Part shown: piece by piece, positions 25,871-36,597 of the stretch
Layout of the letters: each line of letters opens with the position of its first letter
Position numbering within the stretch: position 1 is the first letter of the stretch
From: Vanessa cardui
Lineage: Eukaryota; Arthropoda; Insecta; Lepidoptera; Nymphalidae
Reading direction: 5' to 3'
DNA: 64,000 nucleotides
Assembly (NCBI RefSeq): GCF_905220365.1
Contig: NC_061125.1
Coordinates: 12,913,831-12,977,830, forward strand
Translations under genes and position numbers: made by a program
Notes under the pieces: model-generated
What the model saw: the letters and a program-made list of their open reading frames with translations, nothing else
Database searches by the model: none
Told to the model about the DNA's origin: nothing

Positions 25871-26596
25871 GTGTGCGATGTTTGGATAAATAAATAAATA
25901 AAAAAAAATCGAACTTAATTTTAAACATACAGATCGAATGACTCAACATTTCTGGTTCGACTATTATGCAAATAATTGTATACATACAATAATACTTCTA
26001 AGTTTACATACAAAAGTTACGTGCTTATAAATTATATAGTGTCGATATTATTACAATGATTATAGATGTGTAGCTTAGCGAATGTATTACCTACACTAAT
26101 CGTGACTTGAAATTCAACGCAATAAATACGAAATTGAAGACTATAAGTTAAAGATACATCCGGTAAGGACTACAGGACTCTATCTTTTATTAACTCAGTA
26201 AAATAAGAAAAAAATGTGATTTAAAAAAATCTTTACGAGTGTTCTACGCGTTCTTACTAATTTAATAAATTATTTATATATTTTTATGTATAATAAAATC
26301 TTTGAAAATCAATTTAGCATGTTATTGAAATATCTATTAAAATTTAATACGCACGATTAGTCCGTTCTGAATGATTGTATTTTAAATGTTTAAATACGTG
26401 CAAATCTAAAAGTTACTAGTCTAAAAATACTTAATATTATATGATACAATTTTAAAATAAATTCAAAAGTTAAATAATAATCAACTCAAGTTCTTTATTA
26501 TCTACACGAATTAAACATAATAGTGCAGATTATTAGTTTGGGTATGATGTTGTGTCTATTGCAGATTTGTACAAGCTGAGTTTATCATCCATTTAA

Positions 26597-26816
26597 CTCA
26601 TCATATACCACACACAAATATTAAGTAATGTTCTGCTCCGGATCGAAAGCTAAATGAGCCAGTGTAACTACAGGCACGAGAGACTAAACATCTTTACTGC
26701 CAATGTATGCACATTGGTGATGGAAAGGTTGATTCATATTAGTATTTAGTACTAATACTATATGTAACCAGTGATGATAACTTACCATTTGCCAGTACAC
26801 CTACCCATATGACATA
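26597..26816 (+). repeat. Family B repeat, diverged
   Basis: Contains gagccagtgtaactacaggc, the diverged cacattggtgatggaaagg block and gatgataacttaccatttgcc. The head and the terminal ctcgtccgcc are worn away. Confidence 0.6.
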
Positions 26817-29249
26817 ATAATATGACATGTAAAAGAAATAATTTGTGGTATTTCCTCAACCGTCTCTACCTTTTCTGATATTATTGATTTGACGAAAGAA
26901 GAAGATACAATTGTCTGTTTGTTTATCACATAATATTGTTTGATAAGTAAGATTGTGATTATAAAATTATAGACGGAAAGTATTTATTCTGACAGAAATA
27001 CTAAAAAAAATATAATATAACTTTTTTAATAAACTTCTGATATATCAGTTGTACCCTCATTGAAGCTATTTTGATTAAACATACATAATAGACGATCTGT
27101 ACTGAAAGTATCAGATTGATTTAAATTTAAAATCATCGAGATGGCTTAAGATTTGAAAACGAAAATATTAAAACAAGATTTCACCTTTAAGTTAGATATA
27201 CTTAAATTGCGTGAAATACGTTTCAACAAATCTGAATTATTTGCCAGCAGTCGAGAGAACAGACTTTTTCTTTGCTAAGCTTAGAACTGATTTACAAAGT
27301 TGCTATCAAAATATGAGTTTTAAAATAACAAGAATACATAATAAAAACCGTCTTCATCATTTACAAAACGCAATGCGATATAGATTTATATTTAGTTTAT
27401 AAAAATGACAACATCTCACGTTATCAAGTGTCGTATACAATTAATTAGGAATATAAAAAGAAACGATTTAATCAATACAAGAATCAGCTATCTGTATTTG
27501 GATTAAACTTGGTCAATAAATTGCCTTGATTTCGGTTTCCGTTACACTATAGACTATTGAAGCTTATCAGTAACTGGTTTTATAACTTATATAAGTCTGC
27601 AAATACCCAACAAAGGTAATACGAAACGTTTTCATTCTGTTATCTGTGGTCAATTTCTTATCTATAGTTGGGACATTTGGGATGATCGAGAGAGCCAATG
27701 GTGCGTTTAACCGTGAAATCCCGAGATAGGTCGGATATTCCCGGATATTGATAGCAGGTATCCTCAAACGAGATATAGTTTTGGTAATGTATTAGACATT
27801 ATCTAATAGAATTGACAGATATTTCATCGATGTATTTTTATATCGGAAATAAATGTATTAATCGTTATAAAAAAGTAATACAAAACTATAATTCGGCTGA
27901 CTTTTTGTATATAAGATATAGAAATTTTGTTGTGATTATAAAATTTGATTTACAATCGCTTGAGCCAAAGATTACGTCTAATAGTAATGTAATAAAGCTA
28001 GGTAGCGGCTATACGTCCAAGAATACGATTGTAGTTTATTCCGCGTCGATGCTCCAATAAGGCTCCCAACAGCAGAATTTCAAACGATTTGTACAGGTTT
28101 ATTATATGCGTTGTTTTAAAGAGCATGAGATTAATAATTAACAAAAATTAAACACATTGATTTAAAACCACAATAATCGGTGGTGATCTTAGAGTTTTAA
28201 AATATGAGAAAGGATGACTGATGCAAATGACTACCCCGTGAGAAAAACTATATTTTTAATCTTGACTTATTAATTTGTACTAACTTGCGACGGTTTCTTT
28301 GCCCGCGTGTGGTAGAGCCAGGTTTGGTTAAGTTGGGTAAATCCGAATAGCCGTTTTGTGTAAATGAATAACAAACATACAAAAAGCTTTAATGATAATT
28401 GAGTCAAAATTAAAAGTTTATATATAATATACAAATATAAGCAAACGGTTTATAAGACATTAAGATTATGATTAATGATAAGAAGTAGGACATATGCTCT
28501 GCACTTTAAAGTGAAATGTTATATAACCTTTTTTTTTAATTTATATCAGATGTTTAAACATAGAATGACAGTTGTTCCAGAAAAGCCTTTCGGTATTTTG
28601 TTTGGAAAAAAGTAAACTGGCCGGTCGGCGGTCATTCAAAGTATGTCACACCACATGTCGCTCGCGTCGAAGCTGACACTTCGAAATCTATTACAAAAAA
28701 TCAATAACTTCGAAGTTCGGACACTATATGACAGAAGGTCAAATACCATAACTAGTTTCGAATACACTAAAGCCATTGTAAATTTCTTTTATGGCTGCTA
28801 TGGTGTATCCGTGACGGTTGAAATATGACTTAGGGGCGACTACCTGGCTGGGGTCCATCATTATAGTTCAGCATTATTGTCGGCGAATCGTTTTTTGAAC
28901 CTTTTTCATATTATCCATTTCTCAACATCCAAGGCCAGAAGACAACGGACCTTATATATTATCACGCTGTTTGGTTTTTATTATAATAGCTCTTTCTTTG
29001 TCGGTAAAATTAGTTAAAAAACAAATATCTATAAAGAGTTTTTAATGTATTTTTAAAGTTAATCAATCCTTAATTAAATATGAATTATTATTTTAATGTT
29101 TAAGAAATATCAGTATCAGAATATTAAATAAATTACCAAAAACAAGGAAATAGCAGTTTAAGTAGATCGCTTTATGAATAGCTAAGTGCCTGTTAATTTA
29201 TAATTCTACAAGGATTTAAATAAAAAGTATATTTAAGATTTAGATAAGT

Positions 29250-29259
29250 TTTATTTATT
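29250..29259 (-). terminator. Possible poly(A) signal pair for the Toll transcript
   Basis: Two overlapping AATAAA hexamers on the minus strand (TTTATT at 29250-29255 and 29254-29259) lie about 745 nt past the receptor stop codon. I saw no earlier canonical AATAAA between 30001 and 29260, only weak TATAAA-like variants. In AT-rich DNA such hexamers are common by chance, so this only suggests a 3' UTR of about 0.75 kb. Confidence 0.25.
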
Positions 29260-30001
29260 TTTTAATTTATCAGCACGTTTAACAGTCGAGATTTGATTAT
29301 ATTAGGTATATTTTGCTCCGTAGTCAATAACAGCATTACATATAAACAATTTCGTCTTATCAAATACAGTTTAGGCATTTTGACAATCCATTATCTCACT
29401 ACAAGGAATAATTATACAAACTATGACTAAGTTAATGATGTTATTGACTATGAAGAATTTTATCTATAGAGAAATATCAACATTATTCAAACTTAATTAA
29501 TGACTAGGAAACTATACAGATATCAATTTATGTTACATAATGCTTACCTTACACATATTTACAATATATTTGGTAACAATGAGATAATATACTATACCAA
29601 AATACTTAAAGTCCATCCACTTTATATACTGGCAATTTGTAAAACAACAATTAAATTTTATCAGTCTTAAAGGACAACTCCTCTGAACTTAGCACTAATA
29701 AATATGTTACATTACTCAAATTTAATCAATTCTGAACAATAAGGCTATTTTAATTCCGATACGTATGCGATATTTTAACAATACAGTCTCTTTATATATT
29801 TAAAACATCTACGCTCTATGAAATCTACGAGGAACGAATTAGTTATTTGGCCGAATGTATCAACCGAAATATTGTAAAATTATCACGTATCTATAAGGCA
29901 TGGGCAACTAAAACGTAGCCTATTCTACACATGAGCTTGGAATGTGCCGTTCCATTAAGAAATATCTTTGAGAGATAACGACATTTGAGTTTTGTAACAT
30001 G
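29260..30001 (-). other. Likely 3' UTR of the Toll gene
   Basis: AT-rich sequence after the receptor stop codon, with no repeat copy and no long open frame of its own on the minus strand. It is called as UTR only by position and by the candidate poly(A) signals at its far end. Confidence 0.3.
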
Positions 30002-33000
30002 TTATCTGTGTACAGCCGAATGGGTTTGAGGTAAGCAATCATGTACTGAAGATCGGGGTTGTAAATAACCTTGCTCATCGAGTATCGAAGGGGAGTTATG
30101 GGCGGGATGTTTTCGTAATGTATTAGGTGGCCTAGGTCGACCTGAGTAAGGTTGCTCATAGTTTTGTGTATCAATTGAAATGTAACTATGATGTGGATTG
30201 TCACCTTCTTGTATTTGACTCGTCAATGTAGTGTTTGTTAGCATTGAGGTGTCGTCTTCTATGTTAATACCAACATTGGCAGTGGTTGGTGTTTGGGGAG
30301 GAATCGCATCGTACTTATACCAAAGCTCCGGCGCCGTCGGCGAAGCAGTGTATCGAGAGGGATGTCGTCTACCATTAGGACATACACCATGAGTATAATT
30401 AATAGTGTCCTTATTCCAATGTAAATTTGAAATATCGGGCATAAGGAATCTCATTTTCTCCCAAAACTTTCTCTCCCCCCATAGCAATACATTACAATTT
30501 TTTAAATAGTTTTGAAAGTCTAAATCTAAATTTAAAGCGCTTACATCTGTTGTTAATATGAAAACTACTCTATGCCGTCTTAAAGAAGGGTGAATCGATG
30601 TGATGACATGTTTTATCGCCTCTTTGAATGAAATTTTAGACCATTCGTTTTGTAAGAAATTAAAAGAAACAAAAACTAAAAGCCTCTTTGAAGATTCAGC
30701 AGCATTAGTTATTTGCTCTGATAAATAATTTTCGGGTGCATGTTGTAAATCCCTGTAGTGGAAACACATTGTGTAACCAAAGTGTTCCATTTCAGGCGCT
30801 ACTACTTTTGAAACGAAATCGTCATCCAGTAAACTATATACAGCATATCCATCGTACAATCTATCCCTATCAAGTTCACTTTCTTGTATTGAAGCACTTT
30901 TAAATAACCTGACTCCATATTTAGAATGCGCCCATAGCCTCACGTTTTGTCTAAACGAATATGCCAGAGCAGCGAATAACAAAATAAGAATTACACTTAT
31001 TAATACTACAGCTAGGAGAGGTACAAAATTTAACTTAATAGTACTAATTTCATCATATTGATAAGGTTGATTTTCAGTAGGTATAGTATTGTCCATATCA
31101 CCAGAGTCACGACACTTATCCATCACATCAAACACTGTTAGATTTAAAGTTAAACTATTTTCAGCTGAACACAACATGTCTGACGGATCTTCATAGTGCT
31201 TCTTAAACCAATTTTGCAGGGACATTAGGTTATCACAGGAACAAGTGAAAGTGTTGCCCCGTACATTCACATTTTCTAGGTGAACGATATGAGCCAGTTT
31301 CTTATCGAGGTCCAATATTTTGTTTCCTTGTAAATGTGCTACACGTAGAGAAGATAGGTTTTCAAATGTTTTATTAGCAACACTTGTCAAGAGGTTATCA
31401 TTTATATATAACTCTCGCAAATGTTTTGTTTGAGAAAACTCTCCACCAGACAGTTCTGTCAAATGGTTATTTTCAAGATGTAGAACATTAAGTGCATGTA
31501 ATCCATTTAAGGTATCATTATCCATTGACGCAATGTTGCTATTGTTTAGGTAAAGTTTGTGTAATTTCTTCTTTCCAATAAATAAGTGACTTCCTAATGC
31601 TCCAAAATCATTACCATCAAGATATAGTTCAGTAGCATCCATTGGAATTTTTTCTGGAACTTCAGTGTAACCGACGTTCGAACAATCGATAACATTAGAA
31701 TTCCAATTACTATCATGAAAACAGGAACAACCCTCAGGGCACGTCATCTTACAATCGCAAGCCTCGAAGTCACAACAGAAACAACTTGAAGAACAATGTG
31801 TTTCATAGGAACAAAGGAACTGTGTTTCAGGAACATCCATTAAATTCGCTTTCCCGCCGTACTTGTTGCTAACGACTTCGCAAGTAATCGAGTCCAAATC
31901 TACAAATCGCGGATATTGTCTCATGTGATTCCAAAGATTTATTTTCTGAAGCCAAATCATATGACAGTTACATACGAATGGATTATTTCCAATAAAAAAT
32001 TTTGGTAACGATCGGTGTTTCGGGATGTGAGGCAACGTAAACGCTGATAGTTCAACGGTTCTCAGTTTATTGTCCGTAATAACCACTTTTTCTAAATTTC
32101 TTTTTTGTATAAACGTACCTGGATGAATGGTGTGAATTTTGTTGTTATTCAAGAAAAAGATCTCTATAGAATCCGGTATCGACCTTTCATCGACGTTTTC
32201 TAAGGCATTGTAGCTAACGTCGAGCATTCGGATGTTTTGTTGCACGTTTTGCTCGTTATCTAGTTTTGTTATGTTATTCATGTGAATATCTAACCATTCA
32301 AGGCTCTCTGGCATATAACTGTAATCAAAGTATATGAGTTTATTGTCAGATATATTCAACCAGCCTAGGGTGTTTAATTTGTTAAAAACACCTCGAATGT
32401 CAGTCAGTCTATTTCCATCAAGACGGATAGCTTTTAGTGTTGGGTTCGAGTTAAATGCATCTTGTTCTATTATTTCTATTTTATTAGAAGCTATATTTAG
32501 AACTTGTAGAGATGGTAAAGTACTAAATGTATCTTTTGGTATGCTTTTTATGTGATTATCGACAAGTCGTAGTCCGTATAATTCTTCTAGGCCCTCGAAA
32601 GACGTATTAGTAACTTTCGTGATATTGTTTTTTCCAATGTCAAGAGATTTTAAAAATCGTAACCTCTTAATGCCATTTGGAATCATATTAAGGCTGTTTC
32701 CATTTAGTCCCAAATCTTGCAGATATGTAATATTTTCAAAGGAACGTTCATGTATTGTAGATATTTCATTGTTATCTAAATACAATTGACTGAGCACAAA
32801 CAAATTTGAGAATACATTTTCATTCAAGACTTTTATTTTATTATCCGATATCGAAAGTTGATGTAGATTTTTTAACTCGGCAAATGCTCCATTACTGATA
32901 ACTTCAATAGCGTTGTTATCTAAATTCAATACCTGTAGATTATTCAAATCTTGAAATGATTTAGGGTCTAAGCGAGCCAGAGCGTTGTATGATAAATTCA

Positions 33001-34033
33001 AAATAATTAAACGAATCAATCCGGAGAACGTATCTCTATTGACCCAATCATTTGTGAGGCGATTTCTCGATAAATCTAATTTTTCAAGTTGATCGAGTCC
33101 TTCTAATAAGCCAGGTGCTAATACAGCTAATGAATTATTCGCTAATGATATTTCCTTGATAACACGAGAAGATTGAAAAAGTTCAGGAGGGACTGCGACT
33201 AATTTGTTGCCAGATAAGTTCAAAATCTTCAATGAATTTAATCCAACAAATGCCCGGTCTCCTATTTCATTAATTAAATTATTATGAATTTTCAAAACCT
33301 CTAAAGATCTCAGGCTCGAAAGGCCATTATCAGGTAAACGTAAGATATTGTTATGCGATAAATCAAGCATTTTTAATCCCGTGTTACATGATTTACCAGG
33401 TGCAATAGGCCCTTTGCCCCAGTCCGAGAAGCCAATATCTGATATATCTTGTATTCTGTTGTTTGTCAGATTTAATGACTCCAAACTAAAAAGCGGGCAA
33501 AATACTTCAGATGGTAGCATATAAATATTGTTATCACCTAAGTCCAATGATCGAAGCTCCATTAAGCCACGAAAACTCTCAGCATGAAATTCCATAGTCA
33601 TGGCAGGCCAATCTGTATTGTATGACCGTAGAGTTAAACTCGTTAAATCACGAAGCGGTGACAAAACGGTCGCCGGGACATAACGTATTTTGCAGTATTC
33701 AATGCGCAGGTCTTCCAATTTTCGTAACTGTCCCAAAAAACTGCCTGTATTCATGTGTAGAGAACTTTCAAAGAAAAGTAAATCAGTACAAGTCAGTTTC
33801 AACTTGTTGATGTTATACGCCTGCGCCGTGGTTATGTTTTTAAATAAGAAGTCCGCTGAACCGATGGTTTTGATGTTACACGTGAGAAAGTTAGATTCAC
33901 TCAACTTTGCGTCCGAATAGTCCCACTGACAGCCGACAGGGGCGGGCGGCGCGGAGCGTGCGCGCGCACCGGCCACCGCAACCAAACACATCCAAACTTT
34001 AAACGAAATCATTCCAAATAAGTTCTTGGTCAT
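30002..34033 (-). CDS. Toll-family receptor, long insect class (18-wheeler/Toll-6/Toll-7 type), single uninterrupted coding exon
   Basis: Type I membrane receptor of the Toll family. Long insect Tolls act at the cell surface in epithelial patterning, cell adhesion and, for some, immunity. The 1343 residues read in order as follows: a signal peptide (about 1-25); an N-terminal cysteine-bearing segment (C35 region); about 23 leucine-rich repeats (about 100-680); a cysteine cap starting near C688, then a dense CxC cluster and an LRRNT-type motif CPEGCSC starting at C765; a second block of 5-6 repeats (about 795-930) closed by another cysteine cap ending near 954; one hydrophobic span (about 1002-1026); a TIR domain (about 1059-1200) with box 1 YDGYAVYS, box 2 HYRDLQHAPENY (R1094, D1095, P1099) and box 3 FWEKMRF; and a 143-residue tail. 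The repeated cysteine caps define the long class. The start is the first ATG, has A at -3 and gives a good signal peptide; M8 is an alternative. No intron interrupts the frame. The BB loop differs from the usual RDFPVGAY of this class. Which paralogue it is cannot be settled from sequence alone. Confidence 0.95.
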   Translation of the reverse strand: MTKNLFGMISFKVWMCLVAVAGARARSAPPAPVGCQWDYSDAKLSESNFLTCNIKTIGSADFLFKNITTAQAYNINKLKLTCTDLLFFESSLHMNTGSFLGQLRKLEDLRIEYCKIRYVPATVLSPLRDLTSLTLRSYNTDWPAMTMEFHAESFRGLMELRSLDLGDNNIYMLPSEVFCPLFSLESLNLTNNRIQDISDIGFSDWGKGPIAPGKSCNTGLKMLDLSHNNILRLPDNGLSSLRSLEVLKIHNNLINEIGDRAFVGLNSLKILNLSGNKLVAVPPELFQSSRVIKEISLANNSLAVLAPGLLEGLDQLEKLDLSRNRLTNDWVNRDTFSGLIRLIILNLSYNALARLDPKSFQDLNNLQVLNLDNNAIEVISNGAFAELKNLHQLSISDNKIKVLNENVFSNLFVLSQLYLDNNEISTIHERSFENITYLQDLGLNGNSLNMIPNGIKRLRFLKSLDIGKNNITKVTNTSFEGLEELYGLRLVDNHIKSIPKDTFSTLPSLQVLNIASNKIEIIEQDAFNSNPTLKAIRLDGNRLTDIRGVFNKLNTLGWLNISDNKLIYFDYSYMPESLEWLDIHMNNITKLDNEQNVQQNIRMLDVSYNALENVDERSIPDSIEIFFLNNNKIHTIHPGTFIQKRNLEKVVITDNKLRTVELSAFTLPHIPKHRSLPKFFIGNNPFVCNCHMIWLQKINLWNHMRQYPRFVDLDSITCEVVSNKYGGKANLMDVPETQFLCSYETHCSSSCFCCDFEACDCKMTCPEGCSCFHDSNWNSNVIDCSNVGYTEVPEKIPMDATELYLDGNDFGALGSHLFIGKKKLHKLYLNNSNIASMDNDTLNGLHALNVLHLENNHLTELSGGEFSQTKHLRELYINDNLLTSVANKTFENLSSLRVAHLQGNKILDLDKKLAHIVHLENVNVRGNTFTCSCDNLMSLQNWFKKHYEDPSDMLCSAENSLTLNLTVFDVMDKCRDSGDMDNTIPTENQPYQYDEISTIKLNFVPLLAVVLISVILILLFAALAYSFRQNVRLWAHSKYGVRLFKSASIQESELDRDRLYDGYAVYSLLDDDFVSKVVAPEMEHFGYTMCFHYRDLQHAPENYLSEQITNAAESSKRLLVFVSFNFLQNEWSKISFKEAIKHVITSIHPSLRRHRVVFILTTDVSALNLDLDFQNYLKNCNVLLWGERKFWEKMRFLMPDISNLHWNKDTINYTHGVCPNGRRHPSRYTASPTAPELWYKYDAIPPQTPTTANVGINIEDDTSMLTNTTLTSQIQEGDNPHHSYISIDTQNYEQPYSGRPRPPNTLRKHPAHNSPSILDEQGYLQPRSSVHDCLPQTHSAVHR

Positions 34034-34422
34034 ATTTTCACATTAACACCGTTCATTTGTCACTTAAAATCACTTTTATAATTGTTTAAAAAGTTTTTAT
34101 CACTTAAAAGTCAATATATACTTCTTTGTTTTGATTATCAAACTACGTATTACAGCGCATGTAAACAGAAACTGCGCGATCGCGGCAAAAGTTTTGACGC
34201 AGCCATGCTCCCCTGCGGTCGGGCGGTAACTGACCTACGTAAGTTTGAACGAACGAAAGCCGCATGGGTGTCTAAGAGGGGAGAGAGCGCGGGACGTGAG
34301 AGGTCTTTGTATCCATCGGTGGGACCCGCACTGCATCGGCTTATAACAGATGGCACGCCTGTTTTTAAACGTTTAAAAATATTGGTTATGCAGAGTAGAA
34401 GACTTATGCCTGCGTGATTCAA
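34034..34422 (-). promoter_or_regulatory. Probable 5' leader and promoter region of the Toll gene
   Basis: This stretch directly upstream of the receptor start is clearly richer in G+C (about 34150-34350) than the surrounding DNA. Read on the minus strand it has TCAGTT at 34233-34228, a perfect arthropod initiator (TCAKTY), with +1 at 34231 and a predicted leader of about 198 nt. No TATA box lies 30 bp upstream, which fits a TATA-less developmental promoter. The window shows no transcript, so the start site and a possible 5' UTR intron are inference. A GTAAGT on the plus strand at 34239-34244 would allow divergent transcription but is weak evidence. Confidence 0.4.
34150..34206 (-). other. 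Upstream ORF (18 codons plus stop) in the putative Toll leader
   Basis: If transcription starts at the TCAGTT initiator just upstream, the first ATG of the message is at 34206. It opens an 18-codon frame (begins MAASKLLPRS) that stops with TAA at 34150, 116 nt before the receptor ATG. A terminating upstream ORF of this kind often lowers translation of the main frame. The frame stays open upstream of this ATG (to 34422), so chance openness in GC-rich DNA is possible. Its relevance depends on the true transcription start. Confidence 0.3.
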
Positions 34423-35689
34423 TGAACACTACTCAAGTTACAGCTCATAGGAGGTCGGGCAGCCACCTTAAACACTTACAGTCTGCTAAAAGTTTTTCAA
34501 TTGTTATAAGTTGACCTCCATTGAAAAACAAAATATTTATTCCACTATTACTTACACAATTGAAATAACAAATAATGACACTATTTAAAATGATGCTTAA
34601 AATACAAACCAATTTGGAAGAAACTTAACTTTTATAAAATATTTTAGTGATTGATACGTTTGCGTTAGTAAATATTTTTACAAAATTCTCTTACCATTAA
34701 AAAAATATATAACACGTTCTCACTGTTATATTTACAAAACATTGTGTTACAAGTGATAAGCGACATTAACGAATTAAACTCAATAAATGAGTATATAGAA
34801 AATTTAAAATAAAATATATTACTATTAATAAAATATTAAATAGAAACGGCTCCATATTCATTTTAAGACTAAATAAATGAACTGGTTTATCGTAATAAAG
34901 ACATGTAGCAAAATTGAAATAAAAGATAAAATAACATTTCTTAGGATACGACAGGAAAAGGAAATACGTATTCGATAAACTTCGACGAGAGGGCGGACAC
35001 CGTTTGAATGCTTTGATTGACAGATCCGAGATAAATAAAAATGTAATAATAAAGGAATTGCGGTCTACAATCCCATTGTAAGGACTACTTAGTGGAGTAA
35101 CAGATGGTGAATAATAAAATTACATTATTATCGTAGTGTCTCGCTATTGAGTGCTTATGTGATTGAGAAAACCAAAAGAGCTCAATTTAATTTTATTTAA
35201 ATTGAACTAAATAATCTTGAACGTAAACTTACATATATGATGTCATAATAATGTCTACAGAAGTATTCTTGTTTTAAATAAAATAAGACGTTGAGATTAT
35301 TTTATTTTAAATGAAGTGTTTTATTTAAAAATGTAATTAAGAACCAAATTACTTAAAAAAAAATTGATGACGATTTTGAAGTGTTGGAAAAATATACTGA
35401 ACATTAGAGATGTACGTATTATGTACACGCTTATCTACCCGATTGAGAAGCGAGTGAATAATAACTTAGACACGAAATAGATTCAAATGAAACTATGCAC
35501 GAACTTTTTGATATAAAATGAGTACATTGAAAGAAAACAAAAATTGATTTTTTTTGGTGAAATATAAAAAGGAAATGTACATTTAAAAATGACTTCGATT
35601 GATTTTATTTTTGTGTGAAGTAATTGAATTATGCATTCAATATAAAAAGTTTACTAAAGCTAGTTAGCTGAAAAAACACGTCCATTGAG

Positions 35690-35790
35690 ACGAGGCTGGG
35701 CTATCGTGAGTCACCAAAAGTCATCGGATGCCATGACACGTGCGTGTCGAATTGCATCTACCGTGGGAGACGGTTGAATATTTAAGGTAA
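35690..35790. promoter_or_regulatory. GC-richer island upstream of the Toll gene with AP-1 and E-box sites
   Basis: About 1.7 kb upstream of the receptor ATG. Holds TGAGTCA (35707-35713, AP-1/CncC core), CACGTG (35737-35742) and the near palindrome gacacg-tg-cgtgtc (35735-35748), in 100 bp of unusually balanced composition with no repeat match. It is a possible enhancer of the receptor gene, by position only. Confidence 0.3.
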
Positions 35791-36352
35791 ACTACACAAG
35801 ATCTTACAACTTTTATAGCAATAAAAAAGTAAAATAAAATACTTCATGGTCAGTTCTCTGAGGAATGAAACTCAAGAGGCAAAAGCGTTTCATTAGAAAT
35901 CGTTGCAAGTTCAAGAAAATTTTGACCGACATAGTATTGTTATTTATTATTGATATATGGAATCTTTATTAAATATTTTGGTGAAGGATATTTTACATAG
36001 GTTTTTAGATGCACGAAATAGAATATTTGCTTTCGGATGGCAATATAAATATTAGAAAAAAAAGAAGAACACCTATGAAAATGTGGAAATAAAATCCATA
36101 ATATTAGAATTCCTTACCAACCTTTATTAAAACATAAAATTTGAGATTAATTTAAGACTAATGAAAATAAAATTCAAGTATAAATAGAAAAAAAGTAAAA
36201 TAATCTAACTTATAAATGACCTTAACTTTCAGATATTCAAAGCCAAAGAAAGTCAAGAAAAAGATACGGCTTAGGATTCTAAGAAAACTAGAACAAGGTC
36301 ATATCGGAGACCAGTCTATTGATATTCCGAGTCAATATTGAATGTAAACATC

Positions 36353-36366
36353 TCACGGGCCCGTGA
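36353..36366. repeat. Perfect 14-bp GC-rich palindrome
   Basis: tcacgggcccgtga is fully self-complementary and stands out in AT-rich surroundings. It lies about 2.3 kb upstream of the Toll start. Confidence 0.6.
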
Positions 36367-36536
36367 CGAACAATATTTACTTGTAATATACACAATATTA
36401 CAACTTATCTCCTGACTTCGAAAAATCATAAAGATCTTCCCAAAAGAACGTCATATTCAAATATGTTGATATTTCTTTTCAATGTAATACACGAGACTAT
36501 TTTTAATCTTTTTTCTAATCTTCAAAATTTAAAATG

Positions 36537-36597
36537 TCTTCTCTTCCTTTTGAGGAGAAGTTTTAGAGTTTCTTCCTCCACACTGACAGAATTCGGT
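36537..36597 (-). mobile_element. SINE A fragment, minus strand
   Basis: About 60 bp matches the tail-proximal block of SINE A in reverse complement (cttttgaggagaagtttt, then a diverged ccaccac-type stretch). Both ends are lost. Confidence 0.45.

Larger units (their letters stand above)
23129..29249. other. Non-genic DNA downstream of the Toll gene
   Basis: Strongly AT-rich, with islands at about 24600-24800 (the promoter-like pair), 25500-25870 and 28620-28930, plus a worn family B copy at 26597-26816. The open frame at 27567-27767 (minus) has no recognisable domain. Confidence 0.4.

Noticed and set aside
29920..30204. 94-codon minus-strand frame
   Set aside because: Mostly overlaps the 3' end of the Toll receptor gene in another frame; a shadow.
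34082..34417. 111-codon plus-strand frame opposite the Toll leader
   Set aside because: Lies over the GC-rich leader, no domain, and the opposite strand is open too. Likely a composition effect.
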